64,000 nucleotides of DNA, taken from NCBI RefSeq assembly GCF_000371805.1, contig NZ_AQUK01000001.1, forward strand, positions 434,001 through 498,000, in the 5' to 3' direction. The position numbers and the translations under genes are program-made. The notes beneath the pieces are model-generated. The model saw nothing but the letters and a program-made list of their open reading frames with translations, was not told the DNA's origin and did not search any database. Positions within the stretch are counted from its first letter, which is position 1; every line of letters begins with the position of its first letter. Below are positions 11,420-22,594 of the stretch, piece after piece. The stretch comes from Methanocaldococcus villosus KIN24-T80. GTDB lineage: Archaea; AGJL01; Methanococci; Methanococcales; Methanocaldococcaceae.

Positions 11420-12980
11420 AAAATCTTTTTATAACAAAATCCCTACCCAAACTTGCTAAGAAAGCTCCTAATCTAGGTCCATATTTTTTCCCTAAGAGTA
11501 TTTTATAAGCTGCTTGGAATGCGTCTCTTGGATTCAAACCAATTTCTTTAGCTGTTTCATAAATGAGCTCATGTATTGTTAGGGCATCAAAATTAACATT
11601 TTCCAATCTTTCAGCAAAATATCTTATCCACTCTTTTTGTTTATCTTTTAAGGTCTCAAATTCCTTTTTAGCTTCATCATCACTTATAATAATTAACTTC
11701 TCACCATATTTTAGTGCCCAATTTCTTGCCATTATCAACCTATCCTTTAACCTCTTTAAGCTAAATTCATCAATTTCATCTATATTATAGTTATTTCTCT
11801 TTAATATTTCAAAGACTTTATTCATATTTATATTATTATCTTCATAAGCCAATTGGCCAATAATAGAACAAAATCTATATGGAATAACAAATGGTTTTTT
11901 TTCAGGAATTCTTGGTGTTGAAAACTCATATATCCTTATCTTCTCCTTACCATCCTCATCTAAATCTTTATCCCTATTTTCAAAATAGAACTCTTCTAAT
12001 CTATCATACTCATCAACTAAATCAGGGATTTTTTTCATGTCAAAATCAATATGTTTTGATGGCTTACTTCTTAAAATTAAAAATCTCAATATCTCTGGAT
12101 GAGCTACATATGTCCAATCTTTAACAGCAAAAACTACACCTTTAGAAGAACTCATTGGAATTGCCTTATCTCCAACTTTAAGCTGAATCCATTCATAAAC
12201 AACTTTCATTGGTGGATTGTAATTAAATACTTCTTTAGCTATTAAATAACCAGTATCATATGACCCCCCAGCAGCAGCATGATCTTTTCCCATAGGTTCT
12301 ATGGAGACATTAAATATACTCCATCTTGCAGGCCAATCTACTCTCCATGGAAGTTTAGCTTTACCTTTATATGGTTTAACTTTTCCCTCATGACCACACT
12401 TTTCACATCTATAATAAACCTCTTCTCCCTCATAACCAATAACTTTTGTTTTTAGATTTTTGCATTTTTCACAAACAACATTAATAGGAAACCAACTATC
12501 ATCTAGTGGATTGTCTCTAAATTTGTTTAATATCTCTCTAATCTTATCTCTCTTCTCTAATGCAATCCTTATTTTTTCATCATAAAGTCCTTTTTTATAG
12601 TTTTCATCAGCTTTATATACTTTTAACTCAACCCCTAAATCATCTAAACTCTCTAAATATGGATTTAAAAAGTGATCAGCATAACTTTTACAGCAACCTT
12701 CAGGGCAAGGAATTTCACTTAATGGCATCCCTACATATTCTTCAAATTCTTCAGGCAAAAATGGATATCTTTTTCTAAGAGGGTCATATGTATCAGCTAT
12801 AAAAATGAGCTCAGCATCAGCTTTCTCCTTTAAAGCTTTATAAATAGCATCACCTGTTAGTGTTTCTCTTGCATTTCCTATATGTATATGCCCTGATGGA
12901 GTTATTCCAGTAGCTATAACATATTTCTCTTCCTTCCTATCTTTTAACAATTTATCAGCTATTACATCAGCCCAAAACAT
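11409..12980 (-). CDS. lysS: Class I lysyl-tRNA synthetase
   Basis: 523 residues of the archaeal class I LysRS, a Rossmann-fold enzyme unrelated to the class II form. The HIGH box is [10 protein letters not shown] (residues 28-36) and the KMSKS box is PMSSSKG (about residue 280). Two CxxC pairs (CEKC, CEKC near 170-205) form the zinc-binding insert, and [14 protein letters not shown] lies in the catalytic domain. The C-terminal anticodon-binding helices end with [12 protein letters not shown]. Upstream is a promoter framed by an inverted repeat (13023-13054), suggesting regulation. Confidence 0.95.
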   Translation of the reverse strand: MFWADVIADKLLKDRKEEKYVIATGITPSGHIHIGNARETLTGDAIYKALKEKADAELIFIADTYDPLRKRYPFLPEEFEEYVGMPLSEIPCPEGCCKSYADHFLNPYLESLDDLGVELKVYKADENYKKGLYDEKIRIALEKRDKIREILNKFRDNPLDDSWFPINVVCEKCKNLKTKVIGYEGEEVYYRCEKCGHEGKVKPYKGKAKLPWRVDWPARWSIFNVSIEPMGKDHAAAGGSYDTGYLIAKEVFNYNPPMKVVYEWIQLKVGDKAIPMSSSKGVVFAVKDWTYVAHPEILRFLILRSKPSKHIDFDMKKIPDLVDEYDRLEEFYFENRDKDLDEDGKEKIRIYEFSTPRIPEKKPFVIPYRFCSIIGQLAYEDNNINMNKVFEILKRNNYNIDEIDEFSLKRLKDRLIMARNWALKYGEKLIIISDDEAKKEFETLKDKQKEWIRYFAERLENVNFDALTIHELIYETAKEIGLNPRDAFQAAYKILLGKKYGPRLGAFLASLGRDFVIKRFSMF

Positions 12981-13022
12981 GTTTTTCCCTTTTAGAAAAT
13001 TTTTGAGCTTATTTTATTTACG

Positions 13023-13054
13023 ATAGATTTAATATTATTTTCGGTTAAATCTAT
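13023..13054 (-). promoter_or_regulatory. lysS promoter framed by a perfect 10-bp inverted repeat
   Basis: ATAGATTTAA (13023-13032) and TTAAATCTAT (13045-13054) are exact inverse complements around a 12-base centre. Read on the minus strand, the centre holds AACCGAAAA, a good BRE, followed by TAATATTA as TATA box, placing initiation near 13009, about 30 bases before the lysS ATG. The arms thus flank the TBP/TFB site, as expected for a repressor operator or a co-regulated element. It also lies 37 bases after the dcd stop, so a terminator role for dcd is possible. Confidence 0.6.
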
Positions 13055-13090
13055 TTATTTAAATTATTTGAATAACATAACAAAAATTTT

Positions 13091-13696
13091 TTACTTTATA
13101 AAATCCCTCTTTATGAGTGAAGGCATAACTGTTCTTTGATATGCATATTTACTGTTTTTCTTTTCACAATAACCAATTTCAGCTGGAGAATTCAGTTTAA
13201 AAAATATTAACTGACCAATTCTCATATTTGGATAAAGAATAACTGGCTTATCATGAGCTACAATTTCTAAAGTTATTTTTCCTCTAAATCCTGCATCAAT
13301 AAACCCAGCTGTCTGATGTGATGTTAAAAATAACCTTCCTAATGAACTTCTACCTTGATAGAAAGAGGTTATATCATTTGGCAATTCAATATATTCATTT
13401 GTAGTTCCTAAAATAGCCTTTGAAACATAATCTACATTGTATTTTTCTTTAAAATATTCTATTTTTTCTTCAGTTAAATTATAATTTATTGGGCAAATCA
13501 AAATAGAGTTTTTTATTTTTATTCTTTTATAATTCAAATCATTAAATAAATCATAAACTTCATCTTCATAAACAATAAATTCATTACCTAAAGTAACATC
13601 ATATGAAGCAGGCCCTAAATGTTCCCTATTAAATGGCTCTATTATTAATTTATTTTCATTAATTAATTTTAAAATGTCTTTATCACTTAAAATCAT
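13091..13696 (-). CDS. dcd: dCTP deaminase / dUTP diphosphatase
   Basis: 201 residues of the trimeric dUTPase-fold family. Features: MILSDKDILKLI start, LGPASYDVTLGNEF, the catalytic GRSSLGRLFLTSHQTAGFIDAGFRGKITLEI block (residues 115-145), and the terminal KYAYQRTVMPS that covers the active site. The archaeal M. jannaschii relative both deaminates dCTP and hydrolyses dUTP, giving dUMP directly. The start ATG follows GGTGAA. It is followed by the lysS promoter. Confidence 0.9.
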   Translation of the reverse strand: MILSDKDILKLINENKLIIEPFNREHLGPASYDVTLGNEFIVYEDEVYDLFNDLNYKRIKIKNSILICPINYNLTEEKIEYFKEKYNVDYVSKAILGTTNEYIELPNDITSFYQGRSSLGRLFLTSHQTAGFIDAGFRGKITLEIVAHDKPVILYPNMRIGQLIFFKLNSPAEIGYCEKKNSKYAYQRTVMPSLIKRDFIK

Positions 13697-13771
13697 AAAT
13701 TTTTCACCAATAAAAATTTAAAGAAAATAAGAAATTAAATACTGTTAAGATTTGATATATACTCTTCTGCT

Positions 13772-13996
13772 TTACTTGAGATTTTTAAGTTTTGATATAT
13801 AATCTTCTGATTTATTAGAGGTAGTATTAATGAATTCTGATGTTTTTTTCCCTGCTTTTTCTGCTCCTGATTTAACATTATTTATATATAAATAACCAGC
13901 TATAATAGCTACCAAAACTGCTGCAGCAATAAGTATCCCAACTTCCATAGATAACTGAGCTCTATTAGACATTATTTTTTTAATTATATTCATCAT
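13772..13996 (-). CDS. Small class III signal-peptide (pilin-like) protein, frameshifted C-terminus
   Basis: I start at ATG 13996 after GGTGAGG (the in-frame GTG at 14008 lies within that site). The N-terminus NRAQLSMEVG, followed by ILIAAAVLVAIIAGYLYI, is a class III (QXSXE) signal: EppA-type cleavage before Gln leaves a pilin-like hydrophobic helix. The tail is a short hydrophilic repeat (SEFINTT, SEDYISKLK). A third repeat, AEEYISNLN, lies just downstream but is one base out of frame: an A5 run (T5 on the plus strand at 13782-13786) appears to have gained one base. Without it the protein would end at 13735. EppA is encoded at 51219-52220. Confidence 0.72.
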   Translation of the reverse strand: MMNIIKKIMSNRAQLSMEVGILIAAAVLVAIIAGYLYINNVKSGAEKAGKKTSEFINTTSNKSEDYISKLKNLK

Positions 13997-14095
13997 ATTC
14001 CTCACCACTATTACATTATATACTTTATTTTTTTATAATAATATTGTTTAAATAGTTTTCTATATATTTAATTTTAATAACTTTGGAGGGAGATA

Positions 14096-15844
14096 ATGAG
14101 AAAACTAATTCTACTACTCTTACTAATAAACCCTGTTTTGGCTGTAGTAATAAAAGCTCCTGCAGTTTCTATAACAGACCATGGTTTTGTAGGAGTACCT
14201 ATAACATTTGAAATTCATGCTCAAAAAGGAGATGGGCATGTTTTTATAGACACTATGCCTTTAACTCAGTTAGATATGCAGAGTTCTGCAAGAATTGCTG
14301 CAAAGGTTGCTGGAGAGATAGCTAATAAAGATATTGATAATTATAATGTTTATATAATAGTTAGAAGTGATGTTCCAATTGTTGGTGGGCCATCAGCAGG
14401 AGGTACTATGACTATAGGCATTTTAGCTGAACTATTAAATTTAACAATAAATAAAAATGTAATGATGACTGGGACAATAAATCCTGACGGCTCTATTGGT
14501 CCTGTTGGAGGAATATTGGAAAAAATAGAAGCTGCTAAAGAAGCTAACTGCTCAATATTTTTAATTCCAAAAGGACAGAGGTATATTAAGGAAGGGGATA
14601 GGGAAGTTGATGCTGTAGAGTTTGGAAAAAGGTTAGGGATAGAGGTTGTAGAAGTGGGAAGTATATATGAGGCTTTTCCTTACTTTTTTAATAAAAAAAT
14701 AACCATAAAATCATATCCTCCAAATCCCATAGCTGAAGAGAAATATAAGAGGATTATGAAAAGTCTAGCAGAAAAAATTTTGAATATGTCTGAAGAGAAA
14801 TATAGAAACATATCCACAATATTGGAACAAGATTATTTTGGATATGAATACAACTATTTACTAAATTGTAAATTAAATGAAGCTAAAGAAATGATAGAAA
14901 AAGCAAATAGAGAGTATATAAACAAGAAATACTATTCAGCAACATCCACAGCTTTTAATGCACTTATAAAATTGGAGGATATTGAAAATAAAATTAAATT
15001 TTTGTCAGGAGTGAGTGTTAAATCAATACTATTAAAGATACAGGATGATATTAGCAAGGATAAAGAAATAGTTTATTCAAAAAATTTAACTACAAAAAAC
15101 TTTGAGGAAGTGTTATCTGCAAGATTAAGAATAAAAAAGGCTGAATCTCTATTAGATGAAGCTTGGAAAGAATATTATTTAGGTAACTATGATAAAGCTA
15201 TTGAATATGGTAGTTTTGCGGATATGAGAGGAAAATCAGCTATATGGTGGATATCATTAGCTGAAGAAGGTGGGGAAAAAATAGATAATAACAAGTTAAA
15301 AGTTTTAGCACAACAGTATTTAGACAATGCTCAAACAGTCTTAACCTACCTTGAAACTCTCTATCCAAATATAAATTTTGATGACTTGGAAAATGAATTA
15401 AAAAATGCTAAAGAGGCTTATAATGAAGGAGATTATATATTATCAATAGCTCAAAGTATTGATCTCTCTGTTAAGGCAGAAGTGCCTTTGGTAATATTCA
15501 GTGATATTGAATATCTAAAAAATTATGCAAAAAATAAAATAAACTTAGCAGAAAGATATATTACACCTATATCAGCTCTAAGCTATTATGAGTATGCTGA
15601 AACATTAGAAGATAATGTATCAAAAATAATGTATTACAAATACTCCTCCTACTGTGCTCAGATGGATTTGGATATATTAAAAATATTAAATAAAAGTGTC
15701 ATTGTTAAAAATCCAGAAGGTAATTTATATAAAGAGGTTAAAGAGAAACCAGAATTAGATGAAACTGCTATAATAATAACAGCTGTATTATCAGGTTTAA
15801 TAGGTTTTTCAGCTGGATACATATTTAGAAAAGTTACAGCTTAA
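14096..15844 (+). CDS. Exported, membrane-anchored Lon-type (S16) serine protease without ATPase domain
   Basis: 582 residues. A signal-like hydrophobic N-terminus ([13 protein letters not shown]) leads directly into a Lon proteolytic domain (residues 20-195). Ser100 in [10 protein letters not shown] and Lys143 in [10 protein letters not shown] form the Ser-Lys dyad with the 43-residue spacing of Lon. Residues 220-550 are mostly helical, with TPR-like repeats ([30 protein letters not shown]). A transmembrane helix ([18 protein letters not shown]) ends at a basic tail. There is no AAA+ domain. The predicted topology puts the protease outside the membrane. The ATG follows GGAGGGAG. Substrates are unknown; surface-protein processing is a guess. 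Confidence 0.75.
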   Translation: MRKLILLLLLINPVLAVVIKAPAVSITDHGFVGVPITFEIHAQKGDGHVFIDTMPLTQLDMQSSARIAAKVAGEIANKDIDNYNVYIIVRSDVPIVGGPSAGGTMTIGILAELLNLTINKNVMMTGTINPDGSIGPVGGILEKIEAAKEANCSIFLIPKGQRYIKEGDREVDAVEFGKRLGIEVVEVGSIYEAFPYFFNKKITIKSYPPNPIAEEKYKRIMKSLAEKILNMSEEKYRNISTILEQDYFGYEYNYLLNCKLNEAKEMIEKANREYINKKYYSATSTAFNALIKLEDIENKIKFLSGVSVKSILLKIQDDISKDKEIVYSKNLTTKNFEEVLSARLRIKKAESLLDEAWKEYYLGNYDKAIEYGSFADMRGKSAIWWISLAEEGGEKIDNNKLKVLAQQYLDNAQTVLTYLETLYPNINFDDLENELKNAKEAYNEGDYILSIAQSIDLSVKAEVPLVIFSDIEYLKNYAKNKINLAERYITPISALSYYEYAETLEDNVSKIMYYKYSSYCAQMDLDILKILNKSVIVKNPEGNLYKEVKEKPELDETAIIITAVLSGLIGFSAGYIFRKVTA

Positions 15845-15867
15845 AAATTTATTTTTTTGGTGATATT

Positions 15868-16524
15868 TTGAAACTACCTATGATAATTTGTAGGCTAAAA
15901 ACAAATAAACCTCTTAAAAAGATCCACACTCCATATTTAAGGGGTTATATATTAAAGAAATTTCCAAACTATGTTGAGTTACATCATCACAGTAACGGTG
16001 GTTTTCTCTATATGTATCCAAAAATACAGTATAAGGTGATAAATGGAGATGCTGTAATTTTAGGAATAAAAGAAGGAATAAATATATTAAAAGACATTAT
16101 TTTTGATATAGATAAACTTGAATTAAATAAAGAAGTGTATTATGTTGTAAATGGTTACATTAAAGCTGTGTTTGAAGAATTTGGGGAAAGTGAAGAGATG
16201 ATAACTTATAAATTTATATCTCCATGGATAGCCCTAAATGAAAAGAATTATTTAAAATATAAAAATATGGATAATGAAAGTAGAAAAGAGCTATTAGAAA
16301 AAATTTTAATTGGAAATATCTTATCAATGAGCAAATATTTAAATTATACTGTCAAAGAAAAGCTTGAAGCTGAAATATTAAGATTAGAAAACTTAACTGT
16401 AAAATACAAAGGAAATAAATTTATTGGCTTCTTTGGAGAATTTAAAGTGAATTTTAACATACCAAATTATTTAGGGATAGGAAGAAAAGTGTCAAAAGGG
16501 TTTGGTACTGTGATTAGATTATGA
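15868..16524 (+). CDS. cas6: Cas6b-like CRISPR RNA endoribonuclease, TTG start, no array nearby
   Basis: 218 residues. It shows the Cas6b pattern: an N-terminal ferredoxin-like part with ELHHHSNG (His39-41), matching the paired catalytic histidines around 38-40 of the M. maripaludis enzyme, and a C-terminal glycine-rich loop GIGRKVSKGFGTV. The family cuts CRISPR repeats in pre-crRNA. The TTG start is 4 bases after GGTGA; the later ATG 15880 is too far from that site. The gene overlaps the radical SAM gene by ATGA. No array or other cas gene occurs in the window, so it serves arrays elsewhere or has another RNA target. Confidence 0.78.
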   Translation: MKLPMIICRLKTNKPLKKIHTPYLRGYILKKFPNYVELHHHSNGGFLYMYPKIQYKVINGDAVILGIKEGINILKDIIFDIDKLELNKEVYYVVNGYIKAVFEEFGESEEMITYKFISPWIALNEKNYLKYKNMDNESRKELLEKILIGNILSMSKYLNYTVKEKLEAEILRLENLTVKYKGNKFIGFFGEFKVNFNIPNYLGIGRKVSKGFGTVIRL

Positions 16525-17999
16525 AAGCTTTAATAATAGACTGCTTGGCTGTTAATGATGGTAAAAGAGTTTTAGCAAGAGATGTCATTGGAGCAGGGCC
16601 AAGGACTGTTAAAGGCATTTTAGAGAGTGAAGGGTTAGAAGCTAAGATTATCCCATATGAAGATTTTAATATTAAAAAAGTTAGGGGTTTTGATATAATC
16701 TTTATAAGTGCCATGACTTCTGACTTTAAAGCTGTAAAAAAATTAGTTAAAGAATTAAAATTAAAAGAAAATAAAAAAGTAATAATTGGGGGTCCTATAG
16801 CAAGTGATATTTATCTCTTAAATAAAATTGAAGCTGATATATCTATAATAGGAGAAGGAGAAATCACAATAAGAGAGTTAATAAAGAAAGACTTTAATCC
16901 TGAAGGAATTAAAGGAACAACTTATTGGGATGAAGAGTTAAAGATAAACCCATTTAGAGAGATATTAAAAGATTTAAGCTTAATTACACCATCTAAAGAT
17001 ATTAAAGATTACAAAAACTATTTTTCTGCAAGGGTTTATGTTGAAGTTGTAAGAGGATGTAGTAATTTTAAAAGAGCTCTTTTATTATGCAAAAATAAGA
17101 AATGTTCTCTCTGTAAAGAAGGATCACTTTATTGCCCATCAAATATAAAGCCAGGTTGTGGTTTCTGCTCGGTTCCATCTCTATTTGGCTATGCAAGAAG
17201 TAGAGATGAAGAAGTTATATTAGAAGAATTAGAAGAGCTGTTTAAACAAGGTGTTAAAAAAGCTGTTCTTTCAGCTCCAGATTTTTTAGATTATAAAAGA
17301 GATGGCTATAATCCATATAAACCAGAGCCAAATTATGAAGCTATAGAAAGTTTGATAGATAATGCAAAAGATCTAGCTGATAAGTATGATGCAAATGTAA
17401 TGGTAGAAAATATAAAAGCAAATCTTTTTAATGAGAAGATAGCTAAAATATTGAGTAAGTTAAATACAACAATCTATATTGGATGTGAAAGTGGAGATAA
17501 AAAACACTGTGAGCTTTTAGGACGTCCATCATACCCAGAGGATGTATTAAAAGCTGTAAAAATAGCTAAAAAATACAATTTAAAAGCACAAGTATATTTC
17601 ATTTATGGCTTACCTGGGGAGAATAAGAAAACTGTAGAAAATACTATAAAATTCATGCATAAAATAAAACCATATATAGATAAGATCACTGTTTATAAAT
17701 TTAGACCTTTGCCTATGTCTGCTTTTCAAGAGTTTAAACCAAAAATAACAGAGTATTCATTAAAAATAAAAAAAGAAGCTAAAAAAATAAACTATGAGAT
17801 CAAAAAAAGATATATAGGAAAAATTTTAGATGTTATTATAGCTGAAAAACATTTAAAAAATGATGATTATGCTGTAGGGTATTTAAAAGATAGTGGTTTA
17901 GTAGTTTTTGTAAAAAATGGAAATAAATATATTGGAAGAGTAAAAAAAGTAAAAATAATAAAAGCTCATGAAAAATACTTAGAGGGGGTTATTATCTAA
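16521..17999 (+). CDS. Radical SAM protein with B12-binding-like N-domain and TRAM-like tail
   Basis: 492 residues. Residues 1-130 resemble a cobalamin-binding Rossmann domain as in B12 radical SAM enzymes (GGPIASDIYLLNKIEADISIIGEGE). The cluster region is cysteine-rich and expanded: VRGCSNF, then CKNKKCSLC, then CPSNIKPGCGFCSVP, so several cysteines could bind more than one Fe-S cluster. IYIGCESGDKKHCELLGRP and YFIYGLPGENKKT fit the radical SAM barrel of methylthiotransferase relatives. The last 60 residues resemble a TRAM domain. RNA modification is plausible; the substrate is unknown. It sits between cas6 and a siroheme-pathway gene with overlapping ends. Confidence 0.72.
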   Translation: MKALIIDCLAVNDGKRVLARDVIGAGPRTVKGILESEGLEAKIIPYEDFNIKKVRGFDIIFISAMTSDFKAVKKLVKELKLKENKKVIIGGPIASDIYLLNKIEADISIIGEGEITIRELIKKDFNPEGIKGTTYWDEELKINPFREILKDLSLITPSKDIKDYKNYFSARVYVEVVRGCSNFKRALLLCKNKKCSLCKEGSLYCPSNIKPGCGFCSVPSLFGYARSRDEEVILEELEELFKQGVKKAVLSAPDFLDYKRDGYNPYKPEPNYEAIESLIDNAKDLADKYDANVMVENIKANLFNEKIAKILSKLNTTIYIGCESGDKKHCELLGRPSYPEDVLKAVKIAKKYNLKAQVYFIYGLPGENKKTVENTIKFMHKIKPYIDKITVYKFRPLPMSAFQEFKPKITEYSLKIKKEAKKINYEIKKRYIGKILDVIIAEKHLKNDDYAVGYLKDSGLVVFVKNGNKYIGRVKKVKIIKAHEKYLEGVII

Positions 18000-18599
18000 T
18001 GCTTCCTATCCTATTATCTTTTGAAAATAAAAAAGTGGCTGTTTTTGGCTGTGGAGAAGTAGGAAAGAGAAGGGCATTAAAAATATTAAAAAATGGAGGA
18101 AATGTTGACATATATTCTAAAAATTTTGATAATGAGATAAAAAAAATAAAAAATGATAGATTAAAATTAATAAATGTTGATTTAAATAAACTCTCTGATG
18201 AGGAGCTTAGAGAGATTATTAAAGATTATGATTTTATTGTAGCTGCAGTTAATGAAGAAATAAATAGAAGGATAGTAAAAATAGCCAATGAGCTTAATAA
18301 GTTTGTTAATGCATCTAATTTAATGAGTGGAGTTAATTTTATCCTCCCTGCATATACTGAAGTTAATGGTGTAATATTCTCCATATACACAAGAGGAAAA
18401 TCTCCAATGTTAGCTAAGAAAATAAGAATTTTAGTGGAAAATATTATAAGAGACCAAGATATCTCTTTCTTATCAGAATTTAGAGAATTTCTAAAAGAAA
18501 TAGTACCTAATCAAAAGGATAGAAAGAAAGTTATAGAAGAATTGTTTAATAATAAAGAATTCAGAGAAGAGTTAAAAAAAATAGTGATGAGGGTCTTAA

Positions 18600-18622
<23 letters not shown>
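17999..18622 (+). CDS. Precorrin-2 dehydrogenase (siroheme / heme pathway)
   Basis: 207 residues matching the NAD-dependent dehydrogenase half of siroheme synthase (CysG/Met8 family). The Rossmann motif is KKVAVFGCGEVGKRRALKIL (residues 10-30), followed by VAAVNEEINRRI and the dimerisation/active-site part ASNLMSGVNFILPAY and IYTRGKSPMLAKKIR. It oxidises precorrin-2 to sirohydrochlorin, a branch point to siroheme, F430 and cobamides. The start codon shares a base with the previous stop. The 3' end overlaps hemA by 23 bases, consistent with one tetrapyrrole operon. Confidence 0.88.
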
Positions 18623-21013
<2,391 letters not shown>

Positions 21014-21037
21014 ATTTTTTAAAATTTTAAAAAATAA

Positions 21038-21112
21038 TGCTCCGGCCGGGATTTGAACCCGGGTCGCGGGCTCGAAAGGCCCGCATGATTGGCCGGACTA
21101 CACCACCGGAGC
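21038..21112 (-). tRNA. tRNA-Glu (TTC)
   Basis: Full cloverleaf on the minus strand. The acceptor GCTCCGG pairs with CCGGAGC, discriminator A. The anticodon stem CGGGC/GCCCG encloses loop CTTTCGA with anticodon TTC. The T-arm is CCGGG-TTCAAAT-CCCGG. The 3' CCA is not encoded. It lies 17 bases downstream of tRNA-Arg and is probably processed from the same transcript. Confidence 0.96.
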
Positions 21113-21129
21113 AATTAAAACTAAAAATA

Positions 21130-21207
21130 TGGCGGACCCGGGGGGATTTGAACCCCCGACCCCCGGCTTAGAAGGCCGGTGCCCTATCCAGGCTAGGCTA
21201 CGGGTCC
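21130..21207 (-). tRNA. tRNA-Arg (TCT), CCA encoded
   Basis: Full cloverleaf on the minus strand. Acceptor GGACCCG pairs with CGGGTCC, discriminator G, then an encoded CCA. The anticodon stem CCGGC/GCCGG surrounds CTTCTAA, anticodon TCT. The T-loop is GGGGG-TTCAAAT-CCCCC. It differs from the tRNA-Glu 17 bases downstream in having a genomic CCA. The pair shares an upstream promoter. Confidence 0.96.
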
Positions 21208-21236
21208 AATATAAGCACTTTAAAAAATTGTTATAG

Positions 21237-21254
21237 CCATATATAAATTTTTCG
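21237..21254 (-). promoter_or_regulatory. Promoter of the tRNA-Arg / tRNA-Glu unit
   Basis: Reading the minus strand, CGAAAA (BRE) runs into ATTTATATATGG (TATA box), placed about 35 bases before the mature tRNA-Arg 5' end, as in other methanococcal tRNA promoters. A divergent TATA box (GATATAAAAAT at 21274-21284) faces lysA. Confidence 0.7.
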
Positions 21255-21316
21255 TTTTTTAATATGTAACAAAGATATAAAAATCTCTTAAAACAATTTA
21301 GAGAAATGGTGAAAGA

Positions 21317-22594
21317 ATGTTTTTGGGTAACGATACATTAACATTAGAAAATAGAATGTTATGTGTAGATGGCTATCCTTTTAAAGAGCTTGCTGAGAAA
21401 TTTGGAACACCATTATATGTAATTTCAGAAGAACAGATTAAAATAAACTATAGAAAATACATAGAAGCATTTAAAAGATATGAAAAAGAGACAAAAAAGA
21501 ACTTTATTTTAGCATATGCATATAAAGCAAATTCAAATCTTGCTGTAACTAAACTTTTAGCTAAGCTTGGTTCTGGAGCAGATGTAGTTAGTGGAGGGGA
21601 GCTATACATAGCTAAACTTTCTGGAGTTCCATCAGATAGAATTGTTTTTAATGGTAATTGTAAGACTGAAAAAGAAATTATAATGGGAATTGAGGCAGGA
21701 ATAAGAGCTTTTAATGTAGATAGCATTAGTGAGTTATTATTAATTGAAAAATTATCTAAAGATTATGGCGAGGCTAATGTAGCATTTAGAATAAACCCTG
21801 ATGTAGATCCTAAAACACATCCAAAAATAGCTACAGGACTTAAAAAGAGCAAGTTTGGAATGAATAAGGAAGTGGCTAAAAAAGCTATAAAAATGGCATT
21901 AAAAATGAAAAATATCAACTTTGTAGGATTACACTGCCATATTGGATCTCAAATCACTGATCTGTCTCCTTTTATTGAAGCTACTAAAAAAATGATGGAG
22001 TTTATATTAGAGTTGAAAAGAGAAGGAATAGAGGTAGAGGATTTAAATTTAGGTGGAGGTTTAGGAATACCATATTATAAAGATAAAAAAATTCCTACTA
22101 TTGAAGATTATGCTAATGCTTTAATAGACACTATTTTATCATATGACATTCATCCAAACTTAATTTTAGAGCCAGGAAGAAGTATTGTAGCCACAGCTGG
22201 TTATTTATTAGGGAAAGTTATACATAGAAAAGATATGTGGGTTATGATTGATGCAGGAATGAATGATCTTATAAGGCCTGCAATTTATGATGCCTATCAT
22301 CATATAGAAAATGCTGTATTAAAAGAGGAGAAAGAGGTAGTTAATGTAGCGGGAGGGCTTTGTGAAAGTTCAGATGTATTTGGTAGAGAAAGAGAAATAT
22401 GTAAGCCTGAAGTAGGAGATGTGCTAGTTATATTTGATGCTGGGGCTTATGGTATTAGTATGGCTAATAACTACAATGCTAGACCTAAGCCAAGAATGAT
22501 TATGACTTCAAAAAGAGGAGTGTTTATAATAAGAGAGAGAGAAGAGTACAGTGATTTAATATCAAAAGATATTATTCCTCCCCATTTACTTTAA
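21317..22594 (+). CDS. lysA: Diaminopimelate decarboxylase
   Basis: 425 residues of fold-type III PLP decarboxylases; it makes L-lysine from meso-diaminopimelate. AYAYKANSNLAV carries the PLP lysine. Other marks are SGGELYIAKL, GLHCHIGSQITD, GGGLGIPY (phosphate loop), LEPGRSIVA and GGLCESSDVFGRER, the partner-subunit cysteine region. The ATG follows GGTGAA; a TATA box lies at 21274-21284. The 3' end overlaps the convergent bpsA by 4 bases. Together with dapL at 24143-25393 it marks the DAP-aminotransferase lysine route. Confidence 0.95.
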   Translation: MFLGNDTLTLENRMLCVDGYPFKELAEKFGTPLYVISEEQIKINYRKYIEAFKRYEKETKKNFILAYAYKANSNLAVTKLLAKLGSGADVVSGGELYIAKLSGVPSDRIVFNGNCKTEKEIIMGIEAGIRAFNVDSISELLLIEKLSKDYGEANVAFRINPDVDPKTHPKIATGLKKSKFGMNKEVAKKAIKMALKMKNINFVGLHCHIGSQITDLSPFIEATKKMMEFILELKREGIEVEDLNLGGGLGIPYYKDKKIPTIEDYANALIDTILSYDIHPNLILEPGRSIVATAGYLLGKVIHRKDMWVMIDAGMNDLIRPAIYDAYHHIENAVLKEEKEVVNVAGGLCESSDVFGREREICKPEVGDVLVIFDAGAYGISMANNYNARPKPRMIMTSKRGVFIIREREEYSDLISKDIIPPHLL

